64,000 nt of DNA from Massariosphaeria phaeospora (GCA_011032825.1 JAADJZ010000026.1:310001-374000); one strand, 5' to 3'; positions 1 to 11,340 are shown, counted from the first letter of the stretch. Notes: generated by a model not told the origin, from the sequence alone. Numbers and translations are program-made.

Positions 1-833
1 GTGGCAGCTGTAGACTTCGAAGTCTTTGAGTTCACCTATATAGCAGTAGATATGTCAGCACTATGCACAGCGTCAAACCGTCGACAGCGCGAAGCCCCCG
101 ATGCGGCCCAGAGCGAACATACCCGGGTGCGTGAGCCACAGCGGTTTAATGAGATGCATGGTGGTGTGGCCGTCGAGCCAAGCGGGGCATGCTAGAACGC
201 GACCTCTGGGGAGCTTGCACGATGAGCGTTGTAGACGGCGCCGTATGAGTGAGCGTCTCCTCCGGTTGATCGCGCCAGTTGTCTGGCGTTGGACGACGCG
301 AATGCGTTGCGCTGCTTGGCACGAATTATTGCAGGGGTAAGTTTAAGGTTTAGTGGTGTCGATCGTTTATATGGGCCCGCCTGCAGCCTCGACGAGTAAA
401 TATACGGGCATAGTCACAGATTTAGGGAAGCGCAAACGTTGGAGGTCAGGTAGTGATTCAATTGCTCTCTATAATATCAGTGCAGTAGAGTTGTAAAGCT
501 CCGTATACGACTAAAGAGGCGTCGTACTTGGGTTAATGCTGGAGACTTTGCTCCCTATGTTCCCAGCCCTGAGTAGCTACATAACCAGCGCTTAACAGCC
601 TGGAACTGTGATGGCGGCTGCTCGGAACAATGTACTAGATCTCGAGTACGCCGTACTAGGCTTTGATCGGTCGCGTAATGCTATCGAGCCGAAGCAATGA
701 TGTGGGTGAGCCAAGAAGGGGTTCGGATTACGAGTACTGTAAGGCACAGCCGAATGCTTCGCAGGTAATGTGGCTCGACTCGCAAGCTCTCAAATACATA
801 TGTTGGAGTTTGATATCTCGCCCGGGGCTGTAT
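1..833. other. Gene-free left edge
   Basis: Only short open frames with no recognisable protein signal are present on either strand. I see no tRNA or clear repeat here. It may be the flank of a gene lying left of the window, together with the 3' region of the minus-strand zinc-finger gene. Confidence 0.5.
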
Positions 834-1776
834 TCATCGTGCAATCTTCTTTCGCTTCTTGAAGACGACTGCTGGCGCGGGATCATTGTCGGTATCCTCT
901 TTCTTAATACTGGTGTCTGTAGAAGATGCTTGCACATCTTTGCTAGCACTGCCTCCGCCTGAGGTCCCTACTATGCTAGCTTCTTCCTCGGTAGGTATAT
1001 CGTGTAGAGTACTCGGTGGACCTGCTTCCTGGACCTCGGGATCCTGCTTGATCTTCATTTTAGACTCTTCTTTGATTTCGGGTTCTCCCTCCTTCTTAAC
1101 GCCTGGGCTTTTGGCGTTGTTGAAAAGTGACTCGATATCATCATCAGCCCCTCCCGCCTTGCCCGGAAGCAATTTGTACGTCTGGCCCCAGCCCTTCCTC
1201 TTTGTGATCATTTCGCCCGCAGCAATCTGTTCTTCTTCTTCCTCATTGAGCTTCCTTTTGAGTACTCCCTTATTCAGAGCTGCCGGCTTGAACTCTCCCC
1301 CTTCATCAATTTCACCAACAACCCGCCGACTCACTACCTTCCACTCTCCAGCCTGCCCAAAGTCGCTCCTCGCCTGTTCCGGCACGGCAATGCCCATAGC
1401 CGCCAGTTGGCTCCATTGCTTTTTCCTATCTTCGATCGTTGCTTTCTGGGCCGGCTCTTGCGTGATAGTGGGTTTGCTACCGACGGGATTCGCCACGGAG
1501 GAGGATCCTGACGTTACGAGGCCGTTCAGACGTGCGACTTCATTCTTTGCTTGCTGCTTCTTGCGCTCTTCTATTTCCTGTTCCCGGTGCAATCCCTTCA
1601 ACGAACGTTGGATGCTACCTTGGTGACGACCTGTGGCTTCGTGCTGCGCGCGCTCGAATTTGGTGTCTTTGACGTACACCAAGCAGAATTTGCACCAGTA
1701 TTTTGGCTAGGACTATGTTAGAGAGAATTATAAATGAGCGAAGAGATCTTACGATTGATTTCCAGTATTCCGACAT
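834..1776 (-). CDS. U1-type C2H2 zinc-finger protein, WBP4/FBP21-like
   Basis: Two exons, 1776-1753 and 1706-834, give 298 residues. The first exon is only eight codons (MSEYWKSI); the intron has a GTAAGA donor and a CTAG acceptor. Joining the exons creates an N-terminal matrin/U1-C-type zinc finger, YWCKFC followed by H-x5-H in QHEATGRHQ, at about residues 9-35. That is the hallmark of the WBP4/formin-binding-protein-21 family of spliceosome-associated proteins. The rest is charged and probably disordered, with KRKGWGQTYKLLPG near the middle and a C-terminal basic KKRKK that may be a nuclear signal. No WW domain is visible, as expected for the fungal form. A role in pre-mRNA splicing is inferred from the family. 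The exon join is well supported because the finger is split exactly by the intron. Confidence 0.82.
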
Positions 1777-2046
1777 GATCGTGACACTCTTGTAGAGGCA
1801 AAGAATGAGCGAAGAGCATTAACTAGTTGCGACAGCTGCTTAGTCATGTGGCAGAACTAAAAGCGGTGAAGAGCGGCTCTCGCAAACACTATCGCGGTAC
1901 ATGTGGTCAAGTTTTCACAGGTTGCAAGATAGGCCGCAGAAGTCCTCCATTAAAATTAATTCAATGCTAATACTTGGTATCATGAACAAAACAAACTACC
2001 TCACAGCTCCGACATTTTCCTCCCTCCCACAGAGTTTCCGTTGTCC

Positions 2047-3962
2047 CTACTCCTGTGCATCCAGCGGCTTCGCCGTAGGCGCATAAGCACTCTTCTCCCT
2101 AATTTTTCCACCCCGAAGGTAAAACCATACTGGCACAGGAATCAACACTACAGCTATGCAACCCAGAAGCGTCGCAGCCCAGTTGATACCCATTCCATTA
2201 AACATTTGCTGGGCAAACAGCGGAAACGCCGCTCCACACAAACTACGGAGGAACGTGTTTGCAGCGATAGCTGAGGCGGCGAACTAGCAGAAGTGTCAGC
2301 GGGACCAGTACATAATTGGGGTGTTGGTCAGGAATCTTACCATAAGATATGCGTCAACCAAGTAGTTCAAGGCTTGCAGGAAGATGCTCAAAAGACCGAA
2401 TCCGATGAGCAGACCAGATAGCGTGGGAACAATCCAGTGAATTGATTCTTTATATCCCGTCCATCCAAACCAGAAAATACCGACGGCAAAGCATGCACCT
2501 CCAAGGATAACTTCAGGTAACCTCCATTCTGGTATCGGTACGTCGTTGTTCGCAGCAAGCTTCTTCTGGTATCCCGGCTGTCGAATAAAGATGAGTGTTC
2601 CGGCAAGAAGTTGTCCAATGATCATACCGAAGAATGGCAAGCCACCGACACCGAGATTCATACCGTGCACGCCTTGGAACACGAGTGGATAGGCCGTCAG
2701 GAATAAGTATAGTAAGCCGTATATGAAAGCCATATATACGGATAACTGTTAGGATAGTCAGAAACTGCCAATGCTATCCCAAGATGAAACGATGGCGACT
2801 GTGGGGGACTTACAAGAAGTACGATTGGCTCGGTAAACAACATTCGGATGGGTCGACTAAAGTTCTTTTCCAGCAGCTCTCTGACATCAATCTCGATCTC
2901 CTCCTGTTTCGCGTGGATACCCCAGTTCTTAGTCCTTCGTCGGAGTTCTTTGGCCTTTTCGACGAGGATTTCGGGCGGGTACGACTCAGATAAGAAGCAC
3001 AGGTTCAACCCGAAGGCCAGGAAACCCATCATAGCGACAATATACTCTGTCCAGCGCCAGCCAAGATGTGACATTACGATAAAGCCGCCGATAAAAGGAG
3101 CGAGAAGCGGTCCAGTGAAGACCGTCATTGAGAAGATTGTGATAGCCATCCCACGGGTGCGATTGTCAAACATGTCGGAAAAGACTGCCGCAACACAGGT
3201 CAACGGGCATGCGCCGAAGAAGCCGCTGAAGAATCGACATATGAGTATCGTCTGCAAATCTTTCCCCGTTGCAACCCCGATGCTGAACACACTAAAGCCG
3301 AATGAAGCGATCACGAGTGGTAGTCGCCTTCCTTTCAGTTCACTGAACGGGGCCCAGAAAATAGGACCTGTCGCGAATCCCAGAACATAAAGTGATGTTC
3401 CCAGCACTCCAACTGTCACCCCTACGCCGTAATCGGTTGCTATGACTCTTGTTGCCGCACTGAATATCGAACTTCCAAATGCGGAAGTGAGAGTTGTGAA
3501 GCCTAGCATAGCTGCGGTGAGGAGCTTCTTCCTAAAGGGCCAGTTCATGGCATGGAGTGGGTCATCATGTCCATCAAATTCTACGACATATTTCTCCCTG
3601 TCGTCTAACGGTGGCGGGTAGGGTTTGCCAGCACCGAATCCAGGCAACGGCCTCTTAGACTGCCTGCTCTTTAAACCAGCACCAACTGTCCCACTGTGTT
3701 GTGTCCTTTGTGTTTCTATACGGCTTATTGCTGTGGGATGCCGTGCTACGTCGATGCCCTCTTCATGCTGTGTAGGCAATCTAGACATAGCGATGTCTCG
3801 TTCTTCTGCTGAGACATCCGAGGATGATGAGCTGGATGAAGTTGATGTGGTCGAAGTTCGCGCAATGGGCTCGTGCAGTTCTTGTTTCTCATGGTCCGTT
3901 GGAAAACGGTCGCGATTCGCATCTTCTTCGGCTCTCTTGATAATTCGATCGGAAGCGTCCAT
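2047..3962 (-). CDS. MFS transporter, DHA1 drug/polyamine:H+ antiporter type
   Basis: Three exons, 3962-2814, 2745-2341 and 2283-2047, encode 596 residues; both introns are short (68 and 57 bases). A long hydrophilic N-terminus (about 135 residues) contains the [14 protein letters not shown] stretch typical of the fluconazole-resistance/polyamine (FLU1/TPO-like) subgroup. Twelve membrane segments follow. Motif A variant SELKGRRLP lies after TM2 and the motif C region, [15 protein letters not shown], is in TM5. A cytoplasmic central loop with [18 protein letters not shown] links the halves. The exon joins restore [16 protein letters not shown] and [18 protein letters not shown], both standard for the family. 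It should export drugs or polyamines at the plasma membrane; the substrate cannot be read from sequence. It is not next to any biosynthetic enzyme. Confidence 0.93.
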
Positions 3963-5421
3963 TTTCGTATCGATGTTGCTCGGAGTCTATGGAAGAGGTC
4001 CAATTCAAGGCGAATGAAGGCGTTTTGATGTCGACTAAAGGAACCTCATGCAAAGGCTGGGTTATAGGACGTGGACAACTATGACGGATAGTGCGAATGA
4101 AGTTCGGCCGAAGATTTGGGGTGGCGATTGTGAGGCTGATGTGTAATAGATAGTTGGAGGGATTGCAGGCGAGCACTCTGCTGATAAATTACCGCGGGGC
4201 GTTTCTGCACTATGTACGGAGTACCCAAGTGCTCAATTTTTGGGCCCGTTGCTGTGACGTACTCGTATCGCGCGACAAAAGATCACCGCGTCAAGCCTTT
4301 TCAAGCCTCGGCTATCGGCTTTTCTAGCCGCCTGGAAGATCGAGCGTTCTTCGCGATCCTTTGACAGCCTAGGAGGTTTTAGCAATAGGTAAATAATCTA
4401 GTTCTGTCTTTACAAAGCCCTATTGTATACAGCATACTAGGTATTGTATGTGTATGGATTGGCTTACCTAGGTGCGCATCGGAAACGAATTATGACAGGG
4501 CGGTGCGAATAACCCTCTCTGGACGACCTTTACTAAAGGCTAGTTACAAGAAGAGCGCGGAATAAATCTTGCGCCGCAGACTCGATACTCGTAAATCAAC
4601 GGACTGGCCGTTACACGTAAAGTAAAATCAAAACGGCCACCGTTCATTTACACCAGTCATGGCCACATCGTTTCAACGAACGGACATATTGCTTGTTTAG
4701 ATGCAAGCGCAAGCCACTGTTTCTGTTCATCAGCCTCGCAGACGCTGACATGCTCTGGAGAGGTGTATACACCTTCCCAAAACGTCCCATAGGTTGCAGG
4801 ATGTGGAGATGACTACTTGCATATATTCCAACTTTCTACATCTTAGTAATCGTGCCTAGTAAAGCTGCACGTCTATGATAGACGTTGCCTACCCGCGAGT
4901 GTAGTCTTGGAACCGTCTTCTATTGACAGGCCTAAAAGCCTTAGCACCGTTTACGTTACACTACTATCAAGTGGACCCGCAGTACGTATGCAAGCACATT
5001 CGGATCACCGCAGAGAACGCAGGGCCCTGCAACATGGCGGATATGCTACTCTGCATCTCTGTCTGGGTGGCATTTCGCCAGAGCGCAGCAGTCTCTCTGC
5101 GTTTGGTTTGTCCTGGTTAATAATGGAAACAGGCTTCTTCGAAGCTGGGACACATAGACACGGCTCTGTCAATGGTGGCTGGTACACTCAAGATTGGATA
5201 CATTGTCAATGGTGCTTCACACTAAGCTCACTTGAGAACAGTGTGGTGATGGAGAGATCAGCAAAAGATGATATGCATCGAGTCGTTATTTCATCCTATC
5301 AGGCCTTCGTAAGACATGATATCCATAAACCAGCCCGGCCCCCGACCCCTACTTAGTTCTGGCAAGCCGACGCGGCGTAACGCCAAGAACGATCGAAGAA
5401 ACGAAAGGCATAGACATCAGC
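3963..5421. other. AT-richer gene-free stretch with a decayed repeat
   Basis: Between the divergent upstream side of the transporter and the 3' end of eEF1B no coding signal is convincing. A frame at 4907-5356 needs a TTG start and matches nothing I know. The part at 4355-4449 is one copy of a dispersed repeat described separately. Confidence 0.5.
4355..4449 (+). repeat. Dispersed degenerate repeat, copy 1
   Basis: This stretch aligns by eye with 32291-32386. Shared blocks in order are GATCCT, TTGACAGCCT, AGCAATAG, CTTT-CAAAGCCCTA, TGTAT and a closing ATAC-AGGT-TTGT. Many differences are transitions, which fits old copies decayed by repeat-induced point mutation, though that is inference. 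Confidence 0.6.
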
Positions 5422-6440
5422 CTATAATTTCTGCATGGCAACCTGATCAAAGAGTCAGCAGATGTAAAGGCCAACAGTCTTTTGCATAAGCTTACCACAT
5501 CGGTGGATTGAACATGATCCTCGTCCTCTTCGATCTGCTGCTGTAGCTCGTCGGTGGAGACCTTCTCGTCCTCGACAACCAAGTTGATTTGGAGCTTCTT
5601 GATACCGAAACCGACAGCAACGAACTGAGAGGCTCCCCAGGTGAGACCGTCTTTCTGAATAGCCAGAACGTTGGCCTTGAGTTGCTCCAGGTCTGTCTCA
5701 TCATCTATCGGGAGGATTAGCATGTGCGCGTGGTTCAAACAAGGCCGTGCACATACCCCATGGCTTCACGTCCAACGTAACGATAGACTTGGCAGCCGGC
5801 TTGACCTTGCCAGCCTTCTTCTTGTTGTACTCAGCAAGGCGCTCTGCTTTTAACTTCTCGTTCTCCGCGTCCTCCTCCTCATCGTCACTGCCGAACAGAT
5901 CAACCTCGTCATCATCATCCTCAGCAGCAGCAGCAGCAGGTGCCTTGGCTGGGTTGAGAGTGAGCTCAGCAGACTCGGGACCGTAGGCTGTGTGCTCCTT
6001 GGTTGGGTCTCCAGGGAGGGTCTGGAACTCGGACTCGAAGGTCAAGATGTGGTTATACCAGCGCCAGGCATACGGGTACTTCTCAGGCGCAGGAGCGGTT
6101 TTGAACTGCTGGTACACCTTCACATCGGCCTGTGACGGGGTGTAGCTATGCCTCGGTCAGTTATGACTCCTTCAGGATAAATGGACCAGAGAGATGGTAA
6201 GAGGACAATCAGAGGTGCGACAAGCGCTTGGTTTTGTATTCAGATAGCGGGGTCTTAAGCCGCCTCATTAACACGGACCAAATATTCTCATCATATAGTC
6301 GAGAAGGGTGCTGTGTAGGATACAAGGACTCGACGGATGGCGGGGCAGAGACTTACTTACCCAACAATGTAGCTTCGAGTCTTGATCCAGTTGTTGAGGA
6401 TTGTAAGACCCGCATCGGAGACCAGGTCGGTAAAGCCCAT
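5422..6440 (-). CDS. Translation elongation factor 1-beta (eEF1B alpha subunit)
   Basis: Four exons, 6440-6361, 6145-5757, 5704-5496 and 5442-5422, give 232 residues. It is the guanine-nucleotide exchange factor that reloads eEF1A with GTP. The N-terminus [12 protein letters not shown] starts the GST-C-like helical region. The middle holds a polyalanine run followed by the acidic [17 protein letters not shown] block. The C-terminal catalytic EF1-GNE domain runs from about residue 140 ([20 protein letters not shown]) to the end. The last coding exon is only seven codons and supplies VAMQKL-stop, matching the conserved C-terminal AAMQKL that contacts eEF1A. Start and all joins are in frame. It shares its upstream region with HSP78. 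Confidence 0.95.
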
Positions 6441-6929
6441 GGTTGCGGATTGGTGGAATGGGCTGAGTTGATGGATGGTGGTGGAGGTTTTGTGGTGGTG
6501 AGTCGGAGAGGGCAGCAGCTGGTTGGGTTTTGCGGCCCCTTCGGACGCGGAAAATGTTTGACTTGGCCCGGGCGGCGCGCTAGAGCCGAATCACGTGACC
6601 CAGCCTTTTCAACCTTCCGAGGTCCAAGGAACCGCCTTCTGCACGTCGACACTGCATGCGCAAGCACACGATTATGCTCTTAGGTATGTTCGCGGCCGCG
6701 CGGAACACTGACTAAATTCGCCCTTGCAATTGGCGTTGTGGTCATTCAAGGTGCTGGTGAGGTCGACGCTCGAATAGTTCTCGCGAACGGGACGGGAAGC
6801 TCTAGAAAGAGCTCGAACCATCGCTCGACTTCCACCGCTCGAGTCACCCGAGGCACGCCACCTGCAGATATAAAAATGAAATCCCCCTAGAAGCTCTTGC
6901 ATGATCGATTGAAGAGCCCTACACTCATA
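6441..6929. promoter_or_regulatory. Divergent promoter between eEF1B and HSP78
   Basis: The two start codons are 489 bases apart and point away from each other. On the HSP78 side, GAA triplets fall at 6785, 6796, 6805 and 6815, close to a 10-base rhythm, with an inverted TTC at 6778. This resembles a gapped heat-shock element but no canonical nGAAnnTTCnnGAAn unit is present. A hairpin AGCTCT-AGAA-AGAGCT lies at 6798-6813. Confidence 0.5.
6869..6875 (+). promoter_or_regulatory. TATA box of HSP78
   Basis: TATAAAA stands 61 bases upstream of the chosen HSP78 ATG at 6930. Two tiny open frames follow it (6876-6890 and 6901-6912); whether they lie in the transcript depends on where transcription begins. 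Confidence 0.5.
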
Positions 6930-9296
6930 ATGCTGACTAGCAGAGCGCGTGTCGCCGCGAGGCGCATCGTCACCTCAGAAGAACTCTCCCGTCTACGTCC
7001 CATACGATATTCGCCTCTACAAATTACCTCGATACGTCCGATCGAGCCCGCATGTTCTTCACTACGCCGGGTGACGGCCATTAGGAGCTACACAAATGGC
7101 CGACCGCATCCACCTGGTGGTACACATCGCATGAACCTAGGCGGCGAACCTGAGAAGCCGGCATTGGAACAATACGGCGTGGATCTGACAGCGCGGGCAC
7201 GAGACGGCAAACTAGATCCAGTCATTGGAAGAGATGGTGAAATACATCGGACAATTCAAATTCTGTCAAGGAGGACTAAGAACAACCCGGTGCTAATTGG
7301 GGCTGCGGGAACTGGCAAAACCGCTATCCTCGAAGGTCTCGCCCAGCGCATAGTCCAAGGCGATGTCCCTGAGTCGATCAAAGAGAAGAGAGTCATATCG
7401 CTTGATCTTGGCCAGCTCATAGCTGGAGCAAAATTCAGGGGAGATTTTGAAGAGCGGTTAAAGAACGTCCTGAAGGAAGTTGAAGAAGCCAAGGGTGGAG
7501 TCATTCTCTTCGTGGATGAACTGCATACTCTTCTTGGTCTGGGTAAAGCAGAAGGAAGCATTGACGCCAGCAATCTTCTGAAGCCGGCCTTGTCCAGGGG
7601 AGAGCTACAGTGCTGTGGAGCCACGACGTTAAATGAGTACAGGCAGATCGAAAAGGACGTTGCTCTAGCAAGAAGGTTCCAGCCAATCCAAGTCGGCGAA
7701 CCAAGCGTGCCAGATACCATCTCAATCTTGCGGGGTATCAAAGAAAAATACGAGGTCCACCACGGCGTTCGCATTACAGATGGTGCTTTGGTGGCGGCAG
7801 CGACCTACAGCAATCGGTATATAACGGATCGATTCTTACCCGACAAAGCAATTGATTTGGTGGATGAAGCTGCCAGTGCTCTACGTCTCCAGCAAGAGAG
7901 CAAGCCTGACGCAATTCAGGAGCTCGACAGGCAGATAATGACAATCCAGATTGAACTCGAATCCCTACGGAAGGAAACGGACATTGCTAGTAAAGAGCGG
8001 CGAGAGAAACTTGAGGAGACACTGAGAACAAAGCAAGAAGAGGTCAAAACGTTAATGACGAAGTGGGACAAGGAGCGCGAGGAGCTTCAGGAGCTCAAGA
8101 ACATCAAGGAGAATCTGGAAAAAGCACGGCTGGAGTTGGAGCAAGCTCAACGGGAGGGCAATTTCGGAAAAGCTGGAGAGCTCAGATATTCCAGGATCCC
8201 GGAGCTCGAACAACGCCTACCTACGGATGACGATACTCCGGCTGGCAAAAGTGAGGGCTCTTTGCTCCATGACTCGGTCAACGCCGACGACATTGCTTCC
8301 GTTGTCTCGAGAACAACCGGCATACCTGTGTCCAAATTAATGCATGGGGAGAGTGAGAAACTCATTCGCATGGAAGACTCCCTTCGCCAGCACGTGCGGG
8401 GGCAGGACGAGGCATTGACAGCTGTTGCCAACGCCATCCGCATGCAGAGGGCAGGTCTCTCCGGTGACAACCGCCCAATCGCCTCTTTCATGATGCTTGG
8501 GCCTACGGGGGTTGGCAAAACTGAAGTTTGCAAACGTTTGGCAGAGTTCCTCTTCTCGACGTCCCAGGCCGTAATCCGATTTGACATGTCAGAATTCAGC
8601 GAGAAACATACCGTTTCGCGCCTTATAGGCTCTCCGGCTGGCTATGTAGGCTACGACGACGCTGGACAGCTGACTGAGGCAGTTCGGCGAAAGCCTTATG
8701 CGGTTCTTCTTTTCGACGAATGGGAGAAGGCCCACAAGGACATCTCGACACTGCTTCTCCAGGTCCTCGACGAGGGTTTCTTGACTGATGCTCAAGGCCA
8801 CAAAGTCGATTTCAGAAATACTATCATTGTCTTGACGTCCAACCTTGGCGCTAACATAATTGTTGAGGACAACGCAATCGACCAGGCCGATAAAGACTCG
8901 AGTGTAATCTCTCCAGAAGTCCGCAACTCTGTCATGGATGTTGTATCTTCGACCTATGCCCCCGAATTCCTGAATCGTATTGACGAGTTCATTATATTCC
9001 GGCGACTTTCGCGCGAGGCGCTCAGAGATATAGTCGATATTAGGCTGAAGGAGCTACAGCAGAGACTCGATGATCGTCGCATTACGCTCGAGGTACCCGG
9101 TGAGGCCAAGCAATGGCTTTGTGACAAAGGTTACGATCCGAGGTTCGGCGCTCGACCGCTAAACAGGCTTATTGCGAAGGAAATCGGCAACGGCCTGGCC
9201 GATAAAATCATAAGAGGAGTAATCAAGGGTGGCGATGTTGCCAAAGTGTCGATCCTAGATGACGGCGCTGGCCTTGTTGTGTCCACGGCAAGTTGA
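6930..9296 (+). CDS. HSP78: Mitochondrial ClpB-type disaggregase Hsp78
   Basis: One uninterrupted frame of 788 residues from ATG 6930. It is an AAA+ disaggregase that works with mitochondrial Hsp70 in the matrix to dissolve aggregates. The start gives [12 protein letters not shown], an arginine-rich presequence; the frame upstream of it opens only with TTG. There is no Clp N domain, as in yeast Hsp78. NBD1 carries Walker A GAAGTGKT at about residues 124-131 and Walker [11 protein letters not shown]. The coiled-coil middle domain covers about residues 380-455. NBD2 has Walker A GPTGVGKT, pore loop GYVGYDDAG, Walker [13 protein letters not shown] and the FLNRIDE box. Trp in DEWEKAH replaces Ile of bacterial ClpB or Phe of yeast Hsp78, a mild change. 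C-terminal RFGARPLNR is intact. Confidence 0.96.
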   Translation: MLTSRARVAARRIVTSEELSRLRPIRYSPLQITSIRPIEPACSSLRRVTAIRSYTNGRPHPPGGTHRMNLGGEPEKPALEQYGVDLTARARDGKLDPVIGRDGEIHRTIQILSRRTKNNPVLIGAAGTGKTAILEGLAQRIVQGDVPESIKEKRVISLDLGQLIAGAKFRGDFEERLKNVLKEVEEAKGGVILFVDELHTLLGLGKAEGSIDASNLLKPALSRGELQCCGATTLNEYRQIEKDVALARRFQPIQVGEPSVPDTISILRGIKEKYEVHHGVRITDGALVAAATYSNRYITDRFLPDKAIDLVDEAASALRLQQESKPDAIQELDRQIMTIQIELESLRKETDIASKERREKLEETLRTKQEEVKTLMTKWDKEREELQELKNIKENLEKARLELEQAQREGNFGKAGELRYSRIPELEQRLPTDDDTPAGKSEGSLLHDSVNADDIASVVSRTTGIPVSKLMHGESEKLIRMEDSLRQHVRGQDEALTAVANAIRMQRAGLSGDNRPIASFMMLGPTGVGKTEVCKRLAEFLFSTSQAVIRFDMSEFSEKHTVSRLIGSPAGYVGYDDAGQLTEAVRRKPYAVLLFDEWEKAHKDISTLLLQVLDEGFLTDAQGHKVDFRNTIIVLTSNLGANIIVEDNAIDQADKDSSVISPEVRNSVMDVVSSTYAPEFLNRIDEFIIFRRLSREALRDIVDIRLKELQQRLDDRRITLEVPGEAKQWLCDKGYDPRFGARPLNRLIAKEIGNGLADKIIRGVIKGGDVAKVSILDDGAGLVVSTAS

Positions 9297-9593
9297 ACGA
9301 AGTTTGGGCATGGATTCGTGAGCATTCCGGCGTTTGAGATACCAGCATGCATGCCATCTGGACGCAAGTGGCTCCCATAATAAGGGTTTTCATAATGATA
9401 ACATGATTGTATAATAGACTAACTGTCACGTTTAAATCTCAGACATAGTCCAGTTGCAAGAGGTGTTCATTTTATGTTTGCTAAGCTAGTGACATCCCAG
9501 GTACCAGAAGACATCTCCTCTGATCCCCGACGTTGTACACCAGGCTAACCTTCCATCCTCCTCACCTCACTATGCATTCTAAAAACTATCTAA

Positions 9594-10724
9594 CTAGACA
9601 TCTCCATACCCATCCTTGACATCCTCGTCCTTGACATCGACATCATCATCGCTCAGATCCACGACCTCCGCTAGCCCTTGGTAGTCATGTCGATTGGCTA
9701 GACCTGCGATCCGATCCGCGATCTCGTTGCCCGGTACCTAGATTTACAGTTAGCTTGACAATCCCTTTTCCCATGTACTGAAAATTAGAAGACTTACTTT
9801 GGAGTGAGATGGGCTCCACCGTAGCGACAATGATGGGCCCAGGGCGCAAAGTTGGTTCACTTTGGTCACCACGTAGTCCCTCAGATCCCAATACCTCCTG
9901 CCGCCCAGCTGCTGCATTACCGATTGCGCATCGGTATAAACAACGACGCTTTCCAGGAGGTTCGGCGTCGCCTTGGTGATTTCGATGGCTTTGTCCAGGG
10001 CTTTAATAAAGGCGATGCCTTCGAGTAGATTGGTGGGGGTGCTCTGGCCCCTGACCTTGTACCCGGACATGGTCCAGGGGGACCAACCGCCGCCGTGTGG
10101 CAAGGTCTGGCGGTATACTATGGCCAATCCGCAGCCCGAAGTGGTGTTACCTCCGGAGGCATCGGTATACAAGACGAGTTTCGTAGGGTCCTGTTTGGCG
10201 ATGGTGTGTTCCTCGTAGACATCACGTATGGCGCGCATTGGTTCTGCGATCTCATAGGTGAACGCGTCTGGAAGGCTGGGGGGAAGCTGGAGGTTCTCAA
10301 TCGGGCGGCGGTATCGGTTGGGGACCAGTGTCTGGATGGAGGTGACCTGGAATCGCCTTACTGCTTCGAGGGCAGCCGCATACTCGCCATGTAAGCGAAG
10401 CTCTTGGAACACGCGCTCTTTCCAGGCCCCTAGATCGCCATGTCTGCTCGGACCGCCCAATTCGGGACCATTTGGCTGTCCTCCGGCCCTGGCCGCGGCT
10501 TTGTGTTGTCGCCGGGTAAGTTGTGGTTCATCGGGCGGGGGGCGACGCTCGGGAGGGGGTGGTGGAGACGGAGATGGGGCGGGGGAGCGCTCGTCTCGAG
10601 CTCGGGCTCGGCGAATGGGTAGCAGAATTGGGCCAAAGGCCGGGAGTGGGAGTTGGAGTTGGCGGGGTGGGCTGGGGTCGTCGGCGGTCAGGTCGATCGC
10701 GGTCGTTGGAGAGGCACCCTCCAT
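9594..10724 (-). CDS. Stand-alone RNase H domain protein
   Basis: Two exons, 10724-9798 and 9737-9594, give 356 residues; the intron is 59 bases. The N-terminal 110 residues are proline-rich and start with a SUMO-interacting-like AIDLTADD. The RNase H fold covers about residues 180-330 with all four acidic catalytic positions: D188 (LYTDAS), E235 (NLLEGIAF), D265 (VVYTDAQSV) and D317 (PGNEIAD). The last aspartate is restored only by splicing after SPSHSK. The tail is acidic (DLSDDDVDVKDEDVKDGYGDV). It should cut RNA in RNA:DNA hybrids. The domain resembles RNase H of fungal non-LTR retrotransposons more than classical RNase H1: no hybrid-binding domain and no reverse transcriptase is nearby, so it may be domesticated. 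The longer frame upstream lacks an ATG and reads through a minisatellite. Confidence 0.8.
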
Positions 10725-10831
10725 GGTGCCTGCTCTGGTAAGAGAGAAGGAGGGCGGGACCGAGGCAGATAGGTAAGTCGCAAGAAAGATTTCGCACTGC
10801 GCTAGTGGCCTTGGCAGGGTGGTGGAAGCGT

Positions 10832-10957
10832 GGTGAAGGTGGGAGAGACGTACACGTGGTAAAGGTGAGAGAGATGTACATGTGTTGAAGGTGAGAGAGA
10901 CGTACACGCGGTGAAGGTGAGAGAAAAAGACGCGGTGAAAGTGAGACAGGAAGACGC
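10832..10957. repeat. Minisatellite, 26-base then 24-base units
   Basis: Three 26-base units (10832-10857, 10858-10883, 10884-10909) are followed by two 24-base variants (10910-10933, 10934-10957). Each unit begins GGTGAAGGTGAGAGA or a close variant. It sits 108 bases upstream of the RNase H gene start, so it may lie in its leader or promoter. Confidence 0.85.
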
Positions 10958-11340
10958 GGGGTAATTTCACATAGGGCAACTCGGAAACACTGACAAGCTC
11001 TATCGTATCTAACAGACAAGATTTTGTCTTGATAGGAGGATAGGAAGAGAGCCGGTTCAGTCAAGCCTGGTGTCGCTACACCATGCCATTTGACCCCTCT
11101 CGACAGTAGAGAGCTTCCCCATCCTCTTGGCAAGTGTAGTGATTTGAGATGTCTGCAGCGCCTCCAGACGTAGGCAGGTATATCCAGCTGTTGTGGTTAC
11201 AGTGGGTTGAGAGAATGCCGATTGGATTCTGTGTTGGGTGGTGTTGACCTTCTGGATAGTGTTTGTGGTATCCACTCATCCTCTCAACTCCACTTGTGGC
11301 CTCCTGAATATTTTTGTGGTATTCACCCATCCTCTCGACT

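Noticed and set aside
859..1626. 255-codon plus-strand frame
   Set aside because: Antisense of the zinc-finger gene; Ser/Leu-rich mirror of its charged composition.
4907..5356. 149-codon plus-strand frame
   Set aside because: TTG start, no similarity and no coding composition.
8701..8735. Walker B change DEWEKAH in Hsp78 as a sign of inactivation
   Set aside because: The catalytic Asp-Glu pair is intact and this position already varies (Ile in ClpB, Phe in yeast Hsp78).
10725..10979. N-terminal extension of the RNase H protein
   Set aside because: Begins with TTG, not ATG, and reads the minisatellite as HLHRV-type repeats.
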